From: Limnomonas spitsbergensis
Lineage: Eukaryota > Chlorophyta > Chlorophyceae > Chlamydomonadales
Direction: 5' to 3'
Assembly: GCA_037349105.1 (NCBI GenBank)
Contig: JAYJMM010000069.1
Location: 744,001-808,000 of the forward strand
DNA length: 64,000 nt
Position 1 is the first letter of the stretch. Each line of letters starts with the position of its first letter. The translations under genes and the position numbers were made by a program. Under the pieces are notes generated by a model, which had not been told where the DNA came from, did not search any database, and saw only the letters and a list, made by a program, of their open reading frames with translations. Shown piece by piece: positions 14,101 to 22,198 of the stretch.

Positions 14101-17100
14101 CCTGAATATATTGCTGTGTGACTGCACAGCAGCTGAACAACCTGATTGTTAAATCTGTCATACCTTTATGGCCTGATAGAAGAATGCACTCAAGGTTCTC
14201 TGACCTGGATTGCAGTCAACAGAGCCCCACGCTGTCCAGTCTACTTCAAAGCAGCTCCCATGGGAAGGTCCTTGCGCATTCTTCCATGCCAGGAGCTCTC
14301 GCAATGCCAACAAAGCAAATAGAAGATGCATGGACCGCAGGCGCGGTGAACACTGCCATGCCGAACGCCCCACCGGCATGCACTGCACCTGCCTCACGGC
14401 GCCCCAATATATTTGTTGCACCCTTTTGGTGGTTGCAGCTCCCCAACCTCATGCATAGCCATAATGATTTGGTGCACCCTGCCTGTGGGTGCTGCGCCTC
14501 CTCCCGCTTACATATGCATGTTCTCCGGCAGCTCTCGAGCATGTACGTCTGAGGTGCGGTCTTGGGTCCTTGACCACTACCCAGTCCATGCCGTCCACCA
14601 ACATGCATACATGGATTCAATTTAATTGCGGAGTAGTTGTCGCCCTCGGCCTGGCGTGAAACAGCCCAGACATGGGCGCTAATGACCCAATGCTCACTGG
14701 AACATTTGAAGACCTTGGTCCTCGCGCTTAGGGTTTGTTTTTGGCGAAACAGCTGCCGTTAAAGGACCTTGGTTTGGTATCTGATGCTCGCAGGAGCTTT
14801 AAAGGAATTATAACCTACCAGATTTCAGTCTTTGCAGCGTATCTGCCGCCTCGAGCTGGCGTTAACATGTCTGGCACCTAATGCCACGGCATCCCAGGAC
14901 CTTCAACCTAAATAGGCTGAACGTCCCTCCAGTGAGTGTATCGCCCCACCCGCATGCATACCGGTAGCGCCCGCCTGTTTATGTTGCGTCCTGCCGGTGG
15001 TTCCAGCACCCCCTACCCCGCATGCACAGAGTTGGCCTGAATTTGTTGCGCCCTGCCGGTCAATGGAGCGCCCTGAGTTGGAGCGGGGAGCAGCTGTCCC
15101 CAAACTGTGTCAGGCAGTCCTTGACACGCAACCACTCCCCAATGCTACAGCTAGTGGCCGCAGCCTACACGCAAGCAGAGGTGACCCCAGAGACCCAAAT
15201 ACCGAGCAAATATCTGCGGCCGCCTACCTCACATGGTTCCAGCCTACGGTGGGCGCCATAATGGCGTATGCTGGGAGCCGCACTAGCAACAGGGCGTGTG
15301 CTTGTGTGCGCACCAACTTCCGGCTGCGGCACGGTACAGTTGGCACAGCTGACACCAGAGGACGGCGTGGTGGTCAACAACGTTCTTGGGGAGCTGTACA
15401 ATTAGTTTTTCTTCTTCCTTTTGGGGGGGGGGGATCTTCAGGACTGGTCTCTTCAGTGGTGAGGGAACTTTGCACTGCCTTTCCTTTTGTGTGGGGGGCG
15501 GAAATTTTCCTTTTTCGTTCCTTTCTTCCTTTCCCTTCTTCACTTCACTTTCTTCCTCCCAACTTCACTGTTGGGTGCCCACACAGCCGAGCCTTTTCGA
15601 CGGGGACCAAAGGTGTTACGTCATTGACCTTTTCCCTCTTGTTTTAACTTTTTGAAGATTTTATCCCAAACAGTCGTATATCCTACTTATGCTCGGCCCA
15701 GCAACAGGACTGTGACTTCAAAGAGTCAGGCATGTTGGTCTTAATTTTCAGTTCAGGCCTGTCTACCTACCAATGGCGTAAGCGTACCGGATTTAACATG
15801 GCCCAACTGACCCAATTTCAGTCTGCTCATGATGAAACTTCGGAAACGCCCTGATTATATATTAGTTCAGCTCGTCCGAGCAGCAGGACTGTGAATTCAA
15901 AGTGTCAGACCTGCTGGTCTTAATTTTCAGTTCACACGCATGTCTACCTACTTATGGCATATGCGTATCAGACTTTATATCGCCTAGCTGACCCCATTTC
16001 AGTCCGCTCATGATGAAACTCTGGAAACGCCCTGCCCCTGAAGAGATTAGCCTTCAAAAAGCTCAACTACAAGTTGCACAAATCCAGGGCCTCCCACCCC
16101 TGCCTGCGGGCTCCCCGAACTCCTGTCTGGTTGGGAGGAAAAAGGAAAGGAACTAAAGGCTGGGGAGGAAAGACAGAGAGGAGCTCAAACGCCCCTTCAG
16201 AAAACGGAAAGGCAGACCGAAGGATCCCCGCCTCTGAAAGCTAGAGAGAGACAACAAGGAAAAGAGCCAGTCCCCAGGGAAGCATAAAAAAGACAGCAGA
16301 CTAGCCCTCAACAAAGTCCACCGCGTCCTCAACAAAAGCCAGAGCCTCCCACCCATACCTGCCCTGGTACACCTGCTGATTTTCCGTGGCGCCCTTGTTG
16401 TGTGAGGCTCAATGTGAATTGCAAGTGTCAGACATGCTGGCCTTAATTTTCAGTTCAGGCCTGCCTACCTGGCAGTCTTGTGCATGTTTGCGCACATATG
16501 TAAGGCATCGGCTTGGCTCAATCAGCACGGCCGGCACTAGAGGAAGGGTCAGCGGTCAGCAGCATGACACCCAGGCCTAAACATTTGTCTTCCAGGGGCA
16601 GCTTGGGCAGCATCTGTCTCAGCACCCTCACATGCCATCAGGCCAGTTGAAGCGAGTACCGGTAGCAGCTACACAAAAATCAAAGCCAATGTTGTACCGG
16701 CTGAGCATGCAGGCAGTTCTACAAGAGAAACATCCATTCTCTTGTAGAACTGCCTGCATGCTCAGCCTAACAGTTTTAATAGCAAGCATCTGCATTATTC
16801 TGGGTTGAGAAGCATGATAGACAAGCATATTGCTGATCATATTGGGGACATCCGGTTGAAATGTGTACCGGTACGTACCGGCTAGAAAAACGATCCACAG
16901 CTAATGCGGTACTGGCTGAGCAAGCAGTCAGCTCTACTAAATAAACATAAGACTTCAAAGTTTTAATAGCATCTGCATTAGTCTAGGGTTGATGAGACGC
17001 ATGACAGACCAGCAGATTGGGGACATGCGGCTGAACCGTGAATTGGTAGTGGCTAGAAAAACAATCCACAGCCAATTTTGTACTGGCTGAGCGTGCAGGC

Positions 17101-20100
17101 AGCTCCACAAGAGAACCTTGATACCTTTTTGTGAATATTAGACATCCGCATTAGACTAGGTTAAGAACTGAGACGCATCACAGACCTTGCATGAGGATGA
17201 CATCAGTCAGTCTTCATTGTACAGTGCATGACCCTCGGGGCCATCTCAATGTGTCTCCGTCGTTGCGCCTGGATGAATGAATCGTATTTAGTATCTAGAA
17301 ATTGCTAAGCAAGTAAGCACGTTATACTACTAGGTAACTCCGCTGGTAAGATTTGTCGCCCCTTTGTTCGTACTTCAAGCCCACACTTGGCCGCGCGCTC
17401 CCCACACATACCACCGCTCCTCTGAGGCGTTCATTTGACTTCCTGGGCCATGGGTATTATTTGCGGACAGCAATTCAATATTATGTTCTGCTCCACCTAT
17501 TCCACGCCCGAAGTCAGCTCTAAGGCTTAACCGACGATGCATGGCCAGAATTTTGACCACGGCGAAGATGTGAAAAGGCCACTACTGCTTGGGTGGTTGC
17601 GTTGATGCTGTATCAAACAAAATACATGCAAACACAGCGGGATATCTGCTGTCGGCAAGCCGCGAAATGGCGAGAGAGCGATTGAGGTTTGTTCTTTAGA
17701 GGCGTAGATAAGACAGGCTTCAGCTTTGAAAAGCCTGATCTGTTATTCACGTATTGCTTCCCATTTTTCAGGAGCATCCTTCCGCTGGCGGTTCTTTGCC
17801 CTATGGTGCCTCGATTGCTCACGCGAAGAGCCGGGCCCCAAAGGCTTCTGGACCTCACCATTGCGAGAAGATCAAGGACAACAATTATAAGGTGATGTCG
17901 TTTTTGACGAGATAATGTGTCTGGTAATGACTAGCAACCTGTTAGACCTTGTTGCCTGCTTGCATTTTTTTTTAGGCATGAGGCTGTAAATGCTTTCATT
18001 ATACCCCTGCTTTTAACATCTCACCATGGAACCGTAATTTATGCATGTGCCTCTGATGCAGCAACTATGGCAAAGGCTGTAGCGGCCAGGTAGCAGCTCT
18101 CTGTGGAAAAGTTGGCTGCGAACTAATGATTGCTACAAACCCTGGACTGCTCCTTAAGCTGGCAGAGGTAAGCTACCGGTATGATGAACATGTAATTGTG
18201 TTTGAATGGCAAAGTCATGAGAGCTATGCATGTGCCACATTAAACCAATCCATATCTTCATTTTCTGAACCTCAGGGGATGGACGCCATTATTCGAGATC
18301 AAGAGGCGCTGTCATGTCGAAAATATGCATGGGAACAAGAATCTTGCCAAGGTACTAATGAGCTTGGCACGTTTCTGGCTGCCTGCTAGCTGAGGTATTT
18401 TGTCTATGATTGGCCTTCAATCTTTATGTCCTATTGTCTTTGCGTTGTGCTTCACTTTGTTTCATCACTCCCTCACTTCAGGGCAAGAGGTCCAGAGTCA
18501 TGCGGAGTGTCGTCGTAGTTCCGCTCAAATCAAATCAAGGGGGGGGGGATTCAGGTAGGTGCGCGATGTAAAATATTACATATCCTGAAAGTGCACGTGC
18601 AAATGGGGAGAGAAAATAGCTTGCGCGCTAGTGTGGAAGTTTCATACCCTGCGTCCTCACAGCATACTCCGGAATTGTTTCATAATTTCTCACTGGCCAG
18701 AAAACACCTCGTGACGCCCTCAGTCACGGTAATGCACTGACAGTCTGACATAGTGCACAAAAACTTCACCTCAGGTTTCTGACAGTAAAGCATTTATAAG
18801 CAATGCACGAATCAGGATACAATAATTACCGGCGTTGCGTGGGAAGTCAGGACTGTATGTTTGGGCCTGGAGAATAACTTGAGGTGTTCAACTTGAGAAA
18901 AATATGGGCTTGATACATGGCTCGAACCGGTGTCACGACAATGTGCTGATACGAGACCTGTAACTGGCTCAGCTGCGGGTCCAAGCATGGTGATTTCTTA
19001 TTTATGACAGCGCCGTCATTAAGGGTAAATTATGTTGCTGTGCATACCAGTACCTCAAATTAAAAGAAATCTGTTCGGGGTATATGTGTGGACCCTATTG
19101 CAATTGACGGTTTGTAATGAAGGAAATAAAATGATATTATTGATACCAGGTATACATAGGCCAGTAAGATCACCTCCCTGGAAATATATGATCCAGATAC
19201 ATGCCCTCATTCCACCTGAGCAGCACTGGGAGGATGCCGGGGTCACCTGCTTCAACTCCCCAACGGCGGTGAGAATGCAGAACGTGTTGCGCTTGGTCAG
19301 CTCTCGAGCCTAAACCGTGGCAGCAACTTCCTCTGCTGTTGATAGGTGAGCCCCTGCCTTACCGGCCATAAGACATCGCACATTTATTGACCACTTGGCT
19401 CATGCCGCCCATCAAGGGCGACCCTTCAGGGAGCAGAGCGGGTCGAATGGGGGCGGGGACGATGCATCAGCTCAAAGGTTGACAGCTGCGCCTGAGTTAG
19501 AAATTCAGGATCATTAATCAAAATTTAAATTTGAATTGCACTCGCTTGTTATGACAAAACCTGTTGTCAAATCTTCAAAAAAAAAAAAAACGTAATCAAT
19601 CGAATTTATTTAAGCCTGTTCCATAATGTATAATTTCCTTGTACCTCAGAAGGAAGGTACTAGACCTGTGCTGTGCTGATTACGGTCCTTACGGTGGCTG
19701 AATTACGTAGCTGAGTTTCAGTCACCGTAATTTCGAAGCAAATCAAGCTACTTTTTCCTGAAATAAACCGTGATTACTCGCATGAATTTAAGGCGCAAGT
19801 GCACAGCGCAATACTAGACACAGGAAGGAAGGTACTGGACACAGAGGCGTACATTTATAATCCAGCTCAGCTCCATCCCACGTCCTCGCCTGCCTTTGGC
19901 ATCCTAGCCACCAGCCTCCTCCCGCCACCCACACATACCCCCCCCCCCATGCACACATACCCTTGCAGATCCTCCTTCCCACCAACCGCCTCGACTGCGC
20001 TTCCTGGTGAGATTGCATCCGCCCAGGGCCGGCTGGAGATCTGGCACAACCTGGTCTGGGGACCGTTTGCGAGTGAGTGCCTCTCCGTGCCTAGGCAGAG

Positions 20101-22198
20101 GAGGATTCCAATGGATGCAGCTTGGCGGGTTTGCTTCAAATGGCTGGGGATTATGGGCAGGGGATGGGCAGGGGATGGGAAGGGGATAAGCAGGTACTTG
20201 AATATTTAATGCTGATGTGGTGGATGGATTTATGTGGCCGGATATTCCACCCCTGTCGCCTGCCCTGGGAGGATGACCCCTTGTTGGTTGATGGTTTCTT
20301 GTTGCCAAAGATTCCACTTGTGAGCCTCCTGCACGTCCCTCCTGACCCTGCTCCTCCCCCCGTGCTGCCCATGCTCGCGGCAGCTATTTCATAAAATTCA
20401 ATGCTGACTTCATATGTGGGAGGATGACCTCTTGTTGGCAGATGGCTTCTTGTTGCTGACGATTTCATTCACGCGCCTCCGGCCCCTCTCTCCTTCCCCT
20501 CATCTCCTTCCATCCTGCCCCTGTCGTCAAGCCCCTCTGTGCGTCCCCTCACCCTTCCCCCATACTGCCCCTCTTGTCCTGCCCCTCTGTCCTGTCCCCA
20601 CCCCCCACTTTCCGCCCATGCTTGCAGTAACTACTTCACGAGAGTCAATGCTGATGTGGTATTCCATCAGCTGGGCTTCCATGCGGGGTACCTCATCCGC
20701 TCTGATGCGGACCAGGAAGCGGCTCGCCTTAACCAGGACCCCATCAGGGGGGTTGTGGCTGCAAGGGCGATTTGACTCGCTGGTGTGGACTGCTTTGGTG
20801 ATGAAAGCCTGCTGGCGGCGTGTACACGCAACGCATGGGGACATTATGACATCCAGTGCAGCCACGACTCTGATGTGGTGCTGCGATGTGTCAACATTGG
20901 GGGAAGGTGGGGCCGGACGATGATCTTCTTGAAATACATTGGTTTCAAAATTCGAAATAAATGAAACTGTTCGAATTGAACCCCATCTATAAAAGAAAAG
21001 CTGGTCAGCTTTGGAGAGGATGGGGATGGGCACAAATTGCAACCCGGGTCTGCCTGGAATAGTGGACGCTTGGGGCTCTGATTGACACAAAAGCTGGGTG
21101 ATGAGGATACGTGCCTGCTGCCCAGATTCAAGTGCTGAGATGAAATAAAGGAGGCTAGCATCTGGAGGATAGAGGGTGGGTGCCAGCCCAGGATAGACTG
21201 CAGAGGACAAAAGGTTTAAGTGCTGGATTAGGTTGGGCTGTCACATATGCTGTAGATTCGAATTGCCTTGCCACTGAGATGCAATAAAATACAAATTATT
21301 CATTTTCAGCGACAGTTTTAGTCAGAAATGAAGAATGTTGGCCAATCCTTTTGTCCCGAGGACACTGCATTGCTTTGAATAAATAACTAATTTATTAAGG
21401 GTAGGCAATTTAAATCTACGGGTACATTGCGTTGGTTTAGCTTCTTATAAGCGGGGCATGCTACAGGGGCGTGTACATGGCCTATGATCTGCCACACATG
21501 TTTGAAGACTGCCTGGCCTCTGCCTCACTAACGATTGCATGCACGGCAATAATTACTACAGACCTCATATATTGGATTAGGTCTGGTACACCTCACTAAA
21601 ATCATGGCTCCTCCCTCCTCTCTCCCCTACTCTTGAATGCAGATCCTCTGCCTCCGACTCCACCTCCTCCGAGCCCCATTCCACCTTCGCCAGCGCCCCC
21701 TGGCCCCTCTCCACCTTCACCAGCCCCCCCCCCGCCGTCGCCTTCACCCCCAAGCCCACCTCCGCCTTCGCCTGATCCACCTGCCCCGATGCCGCCTTCA
21801 CCCCCGTGGCCGCTGCCACCGCCCCCGCCCAGCCTGCCAGCACCCCCACCCCCTTCACCACAGACCTCTCCGCCCGCTTCCACGCCATGCGTCTATTCGC
21901 CTGGAGCGCTTGTTCAACATCATGCGGCACCGGCACGCCTACCAGTCAGGCCATAATCACTCAAAACCCATCCAACGGCGGGCTGGCATGCCCTGGCCCC
22001 CTGAGCCAGTCATGCACGTCCGAATCCGGCTGTCCAACGCCTGCTTGTTTCCCGGGTATTGACACTGCTGGTGTTGACCTCAGCCAAGGATTCTACAAGA
22101 GCAAGAAGGCCTGCATCCAGCGGTGCATCTCCATGTTGGCTTGTACGTTTGTGATCTACAACGCGGCTGATAACGGCGGATCCTGCATTCCCAATTGA
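4901..22198 (+). CDS. Multi-exon gene for a secreted modular SRCR / C-type lectin / TSP1 protein (possibly degraded)
   Basis: This is the inferred whole-gene span. Domain order: Ser/Thr-rich exons (4901-7591), a C-type-lectin-like exon (8439-8804), Cys-rich exons (10231-11418), an SRCR domain split over 11.4-13.0 kb, further Cys-rich exons (17.8-18.4 kb), an SRCR end motif (19.2 kb), another SRCR domain (19.97-20.9 kb), a Ser-Pro tract (21.65-21.88 kb) and a TSP1 plus Cys-rich tail with a TGA stop at 22196-22198. SRCR and C-type-lectin modules bind extracellular ligands in animals, and related proteins are known in green algae, so a secreted or cell-wall-facing role is inferred. Phases match over 5906-6995 and over 11.03-13.04 kb, but not at every junction. 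Two SRCR exons carry in-frame TGA. A pseudogene, two adjacent genes, or missed small exons are all possible. The start codon was not located. Confidence 0.55.
5575..5905. repeat. Pyrimidine-rich tandem repeat abutting a splice acceptor
   Basis: About three copies of a unit of roughly 92 bp contain CACACCCACCTGCAACCGC and CATACACACCTGATAT. The last copy runs directly into the functional acceptor CACACCCATCCTGCAG at 5905. The internal copies have CTGCAA where the real site has CTGCAG, so they look like duplicated and decayed acceptors. Confidence 0.6.
5906..6995 (+). CDS. Ser/Thr-rich exons of the SRCR/lectin gene (three exons)
   Basis: Three exons chain in phase. 5906-6185 starts in phase 2 and ends in phase 0. 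6427-6542 starts in phase 0 and ends in phase 2. 6683-6995 starts in phase 2 and ends in phase 0. All encode Ser/Thr/Gln-rich low-complexity protein with recurring short motifs such as TSSSGQSASD, SSSQAFTSSK and SEQAFSSSHTSD, which suggests internal duplication of a Ser-rich repeat. Composition and style agree across the exons, which supports this frame over the competing open frame that continues through 6186-6503. The role is likely a glycosylated extracellular spacer; this is inferred from composition only. Confidence 0.5.
7510..7591 (+). CDS. Small exon of the SRCR/lectin gene
   Basis: The exon lies between the acceptor CCCGTGCAG and the donor GTAGCA. It reads ASHGGYDVTIQHSLAQTLD in the frame that needs a phase-2 join. 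The preceding exon ends in phase 0, so a small exon may be missing between 6995 and 7510. There is no recognised domain. Confidence 0.35.
7592..8110. repeat. Intronic tandem repeat of about 90 bp beginning at a splice donor
   Basis: Four to five diverged units carry AAGGTGAGACTGGGTGTGGT, a G-rich stretch, GGGAGAATCTTG and TGCAAG. The first unit starts at the real donor of the exon ending at 7591, and each unit repeats a donor-like (AAG)GTGAGACT. A telomere-type GGTTTAGGGTTTAGGGG lies at 7644-7660. Confidence 0.6.
8439..8804 (+). CDS. C-type-lectin-like exon
   Basis: The exon runs from an acceptor at 8438 to a donor GTAGGA at 8805. After a beta-rich segment (RLPVSGVISVQ) it reads SYRNAFETCKKLGNGAFLL, then EQEGLLAALL and TPYLWG. 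This matches the first half of a C-type lectin-like domain: the SW..A...C..LG..L helix with the first conserved Cys, the E..-containing second helix, and the WIGL-like strand. C-type lectin-like folds bind sugars or proteins outside the cell. The second half, with the remaining conserved cysteines, should lie in the next exon after the large repeat-filled intron. No calcium-binding motif can be judged from this half alone. Confidence 0.55.
8805..9000. repeat. Tandem repeat of about 96 bp beginning at a splice donor
   Basis: The donor region TATGGGGTAGGAAAGAAC and the following bases recur at about 8896 (AATGGGGTAGGGAATAAC) and, in part, at about 8980 (AGGGGGTAAGGAAAAA). Each copy regenerates a plausible GT donor. 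Confidence 0.55.
9059..10116. repeat. 12-bp minisatellite, about 88 units
   Basis: The consensus unit is CARACCAGGCTT, with R as the main variable position (A or G). Occasional units have GGATTC, GGCTCC or GGTTTC variants. Because the unit is a multiple of three, a minus-strand frame stays open as a (Gly-Leu-Lys-Pro)n string. There is no other sign of a gene, and the array lies inside the intron that follows the lectin exon. Confidence 0.95.
10231..10429 (+). CDS. Cys-rich exon after the lectin exon
   Basis: The acceptor is ACACATGCAG and the donor is GTGGGA. The preferred frame reads FAPHWGCFACGTSNTYTD, then LECMICLGRAYNPD and NTKCSFNTPAAPNQ. The five cysteines and the CxxC spacings suggest a disulfide-rich extracellular module, perhaps continuing the lectin-like domain. 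This frame needs a phase-2 join, while the lectin exon donor at 8804 is phase 1, so the junction is unresolved. Confidence 0.4.
11033..11418 (+). CDS. Cys-rich exon ending in an SRCR start
   Basis: The exon reads NCSALWESVMEKNASATSAC, then WGCPTNLTVQSCILELAP and SWMVAERCCNP, an eight-plus cysteine segment with several N-glycosylation sequons. It ends with NNRVRLVNGWQDGSSGR, which matches the opening of a scavenger receptor cysteine-rich domain (VRLV.G....GRVEV). It ends in phase 2 and joins exactly to the exon at 12067, giving R followed by VEVCHQG. This is a secreted, disulfide-bonded region. The upstream acceptor is less certain. Confidence 0.55.
11419..11830. repeat. Degenerate tandem repeats of the preceding exon/intron border
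   Basis: The exon end and donor (GGACGGCTCCTCTGGCAGGT) is echoed several times inside the intron, for example GGGGACGGATCATCTCGTGG near 11499, GGGGGACGGCTCCTTTGGCAG near 11619 and GGGGGGCAGCTTGTGTGGCAG near 11653. The G-rich units are roughly 50-60 bp. Confidence 0.5.
12067..12227 (+). CDS. SRCR domain exon with TGA at a conserved Trp
   Basis: The exon joins in phase 2 from 11418 and leaves in phase 1 to 12932. It reads VEVCHQGV..., TLCGRVCDDL, stop, DDDDAGVVCRELGF and GYSELSGSFGPG. In SRCR domains the segment is normally VCDD.W...DA.VVCR.LGF, so the TGA at 12143-12145 falls on the invariant Trp codon (TGG to TGA). All flanking SRCR residues are intact, which argues for a recent lesion, a sequence error or unusual decoding rather than a wrong frame. 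Confidence 0.6.
12932..13044 (+). CDS. SRCR domain exon, second half
   Basis: The acceptor is CCTTCCCAG and the donor is GTAGGA. It enters in phase 1 and leaves in phase 0. It reads IWMHRVQCNGTETGLAQCKF and TWGKHTC, which is the canonical C-terminal half of an SRCR domain (IWLDDV.C.GTE..L..C...W..H.C). Joined to 11033-11418 and 12067-12227 it makes one nearly complete SRCR domain encoded by three exons. The terminal D.GV.C strand must come from a later exon. Confidence 0.65.
13201..13244. repeat. 44-bp direct repeat, copy 1
   Basis: It starts GTCGTCGTAGTTCCGCTC and ends in a G9 run followed by ATTCA. It is essentially identical to 18509-18553, where the G run has 10 bases. The flanks differ. 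Confidence 0.85.
15690..16475. repeat. Tandem repeat of about 190 bp, two copies plus a partial third
   Basis: Shared blocks include CAGCAGGACTGTGA, TGGTCTTAATTTTCAGTTCA, CTCATGATGAAACT and GGAAACGCCCTG. Full copies start near 15695 and 15880. The third (about 16404-16475) is separated from the second by some 360 bp of unrelated sequence, as if something was inserted between them. Confidence 0.65.
16655..17130. repeat. Tandem repeat of about 173 bp, three diverged copies
   Basis: Shared blocks are GGCTAGAAAAAC.ATCCACAG (16876, 17049), TACTGGCTGAGC (16910, 17083; TACCGGCTGAGC at 16695) and GTTTTAATAGCA. The first copy contains the perfect palindrome at 16699-16767. Confidence 0.6.
16699..16767. 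repeat. Perfect inverted repeat, 30-bp arms, 9-nt loop
   Basis: The arms 16699-16728 and 16738-16767 are exact reverse complements. The left arm begins GGCTGAGCATGCAGGCAG and the loop is AACATCCAT. The arm sequence also occurs once, diverged, at 17086-17115 without its partner. Confidence 0.95.
17772..18351 (+). CDS. Three candidate Cys-containing exons of the SRCR gene
   Basis: Exon-like blocks lie at 17772-17891, 18062-18167 and 18276-18351, each with AG acceptor and GT donor. The second reads NYGKGCSGQVAALCGKVGCE and the third GMDAIIRDQEALSCRKYAWE, which look like protein. The second and third join in phase 0. The first can be read in two open frames, one of which joins the second in phase. 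No named domain is recognised. The content suggests a Cys-rich extracellular segment between SRCR modules. Confidence 0.35.
18509..18553. repeat. 44-bp direct repeat, copy 2
   Basis: This is the second copy of the sequence at 13201-13244, followed at once by a donor-like GTAGGT. Confidence 0.85.
19221..19268 (+). CDS. Short exon with an SRCR end motif
   Basis: Sixteen codons lie between a weak acceptor (CATTCCACCTGAG) and a donor GTGAGA. They read QHWEDAGVTCFNSPTA. H.EDAGV.C is the classic last strand of an SRCR domain, with its final conserved Cys. The exon is in phase 0 at both ends. It could complete the SRCR domain whose earlier parts lie at 11.4-13.0 kb, or another one. Confidence 0.45.
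19969..20906 (+). CDS. Last SRCR domain, two exons, TGA at a conserved Trp
   Basis: Exon 19969-20072 reads IASAQGRLEIWHNLVWGPFA, an SRCR opening (GRLEV.HNG.WG). Exon 20628-20906 reads NADVVFHQLGFHAGYL, then GVVAARAI, TGA (20773-20775), LAGVDCFGDESLLAACTRN and HYDIQCSHDSDVVLRC. The SRCR pattern is I.L..V.C.G.E..L..C...H.C.H..DV.V.C, with Trp usual right after the Ile, so the TGA sits where TGG is expected. The first Cys of VVC.QLGF is Phe here (VVFHQLGF). The donor at 20072 is phase 1 but the acceptor frame needs phase 2, so the pair may be broken or mis-spliced. Confidence 0.55.
20150..20627. repeat. Intronic duplications of a splice-acceptor region
   Basis: The acceptor/exon start at 20612-20650 (CCCATGCTTGCAGTAACTAC... 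AATGCTGATGTGG) has an earlier, decayed copy at about 20366-20405 (CCCATGCTCGCGGCAGCTAT... AATGCTGAC), and a shorter copy near 20207 (AATGCTGATGTGG). The units between them (GGGAGGATGACC... CTTGTTG) repeat at about 20266 and 20417, giving a tandem structure of roughly 150-240 bp. Confidence 0.6.
20907..21632. other. Intron-like stretch with no recognised feature
   Basis: AT-richer sequence lies between the last SRCR exon and the Ser-Pro tract. A minus-strand open frame overlaps 20527-21210 but mirrors the SRCR exon and shows no protein-like features. Confidence 0.4.
21633..21900 (+). CDS. Ser-Pro-rich (pherophorin-like) segment
   Basis: One frame encodes a run of PPPPSPSPPSPPPPSP-type sequence, the (SP)n/(PPSP)n rod typical of hydroxyproline-rich wall glycoproteins and of pherophorins in volvocine algae. 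In this gene it would form an extended stalk before the TSP1 module. The Ser-Pro frame differs from the frame of the TSP1 segment that follows, so either an undetected splice or a frameshift lies between them. Confidence 0.5.
21864..22198 (+). CDS. C-terminal exon: TSP1 repeat plus Cys-rich tail
   Basis: From the acceptor CACCACAG the frame reads FAWSACSTSCGTGT, then GGLACPGPLSQSCTSESGCP, a thrombospondin type-1 repeat (W..CS..CG.G and later G..C.G....C....C). It continues to CFPGIDTAGVDL, KACIQRCISMLACTFVIYN and GGSC, resembling a PAN/Apple-like Cys-rich tail, and stops with TGA at 22196-22198. TSP1 repeats are extracellular adhesion modules. This is the natural C-terminus of the SRCR/lectin gene because the strand, the extracellular theme and the order all fit. 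Confidence 0.6.

Larger units (their letters stand above)
13045..17771. other. Large intron-like region rich in repeats
   Basis: I see no convincing coding block in about 4.7 kb. It holds a 44-bp segment repeated at 18509, two tandem copies of a unit of roughly 190 bp (15690-16040) with a third partial copy at 16404-16475, a 30-bp-arm perfect palindrome and a tandem repeat of about 173 bp (16655-17130). Segments near 15275-15390 and 16470-16560 also resemble each other. A frame over 14997-15400 is open but of unconvincing composition. Confidence 0.45.

Noticed and set aside
14997..15647. 216-residue plus-strand frame
   Set aside because: Composition is random, there are no splice partners or domain, and part of it is a pyrimidine-rich tail.
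12143..20775. Genome-wide reassignment of TGA to Trp
   Set aside because: TGA ends the SRCR gene at 22196 and the NLR-like gene at 43661, and other Trp codons are TGG.
20527..21210. Minus-strand 227-residue frame
   Set aside because: It overlaps and mirrors the SRCR exon, whose plus-strand reading has clear domain residues.
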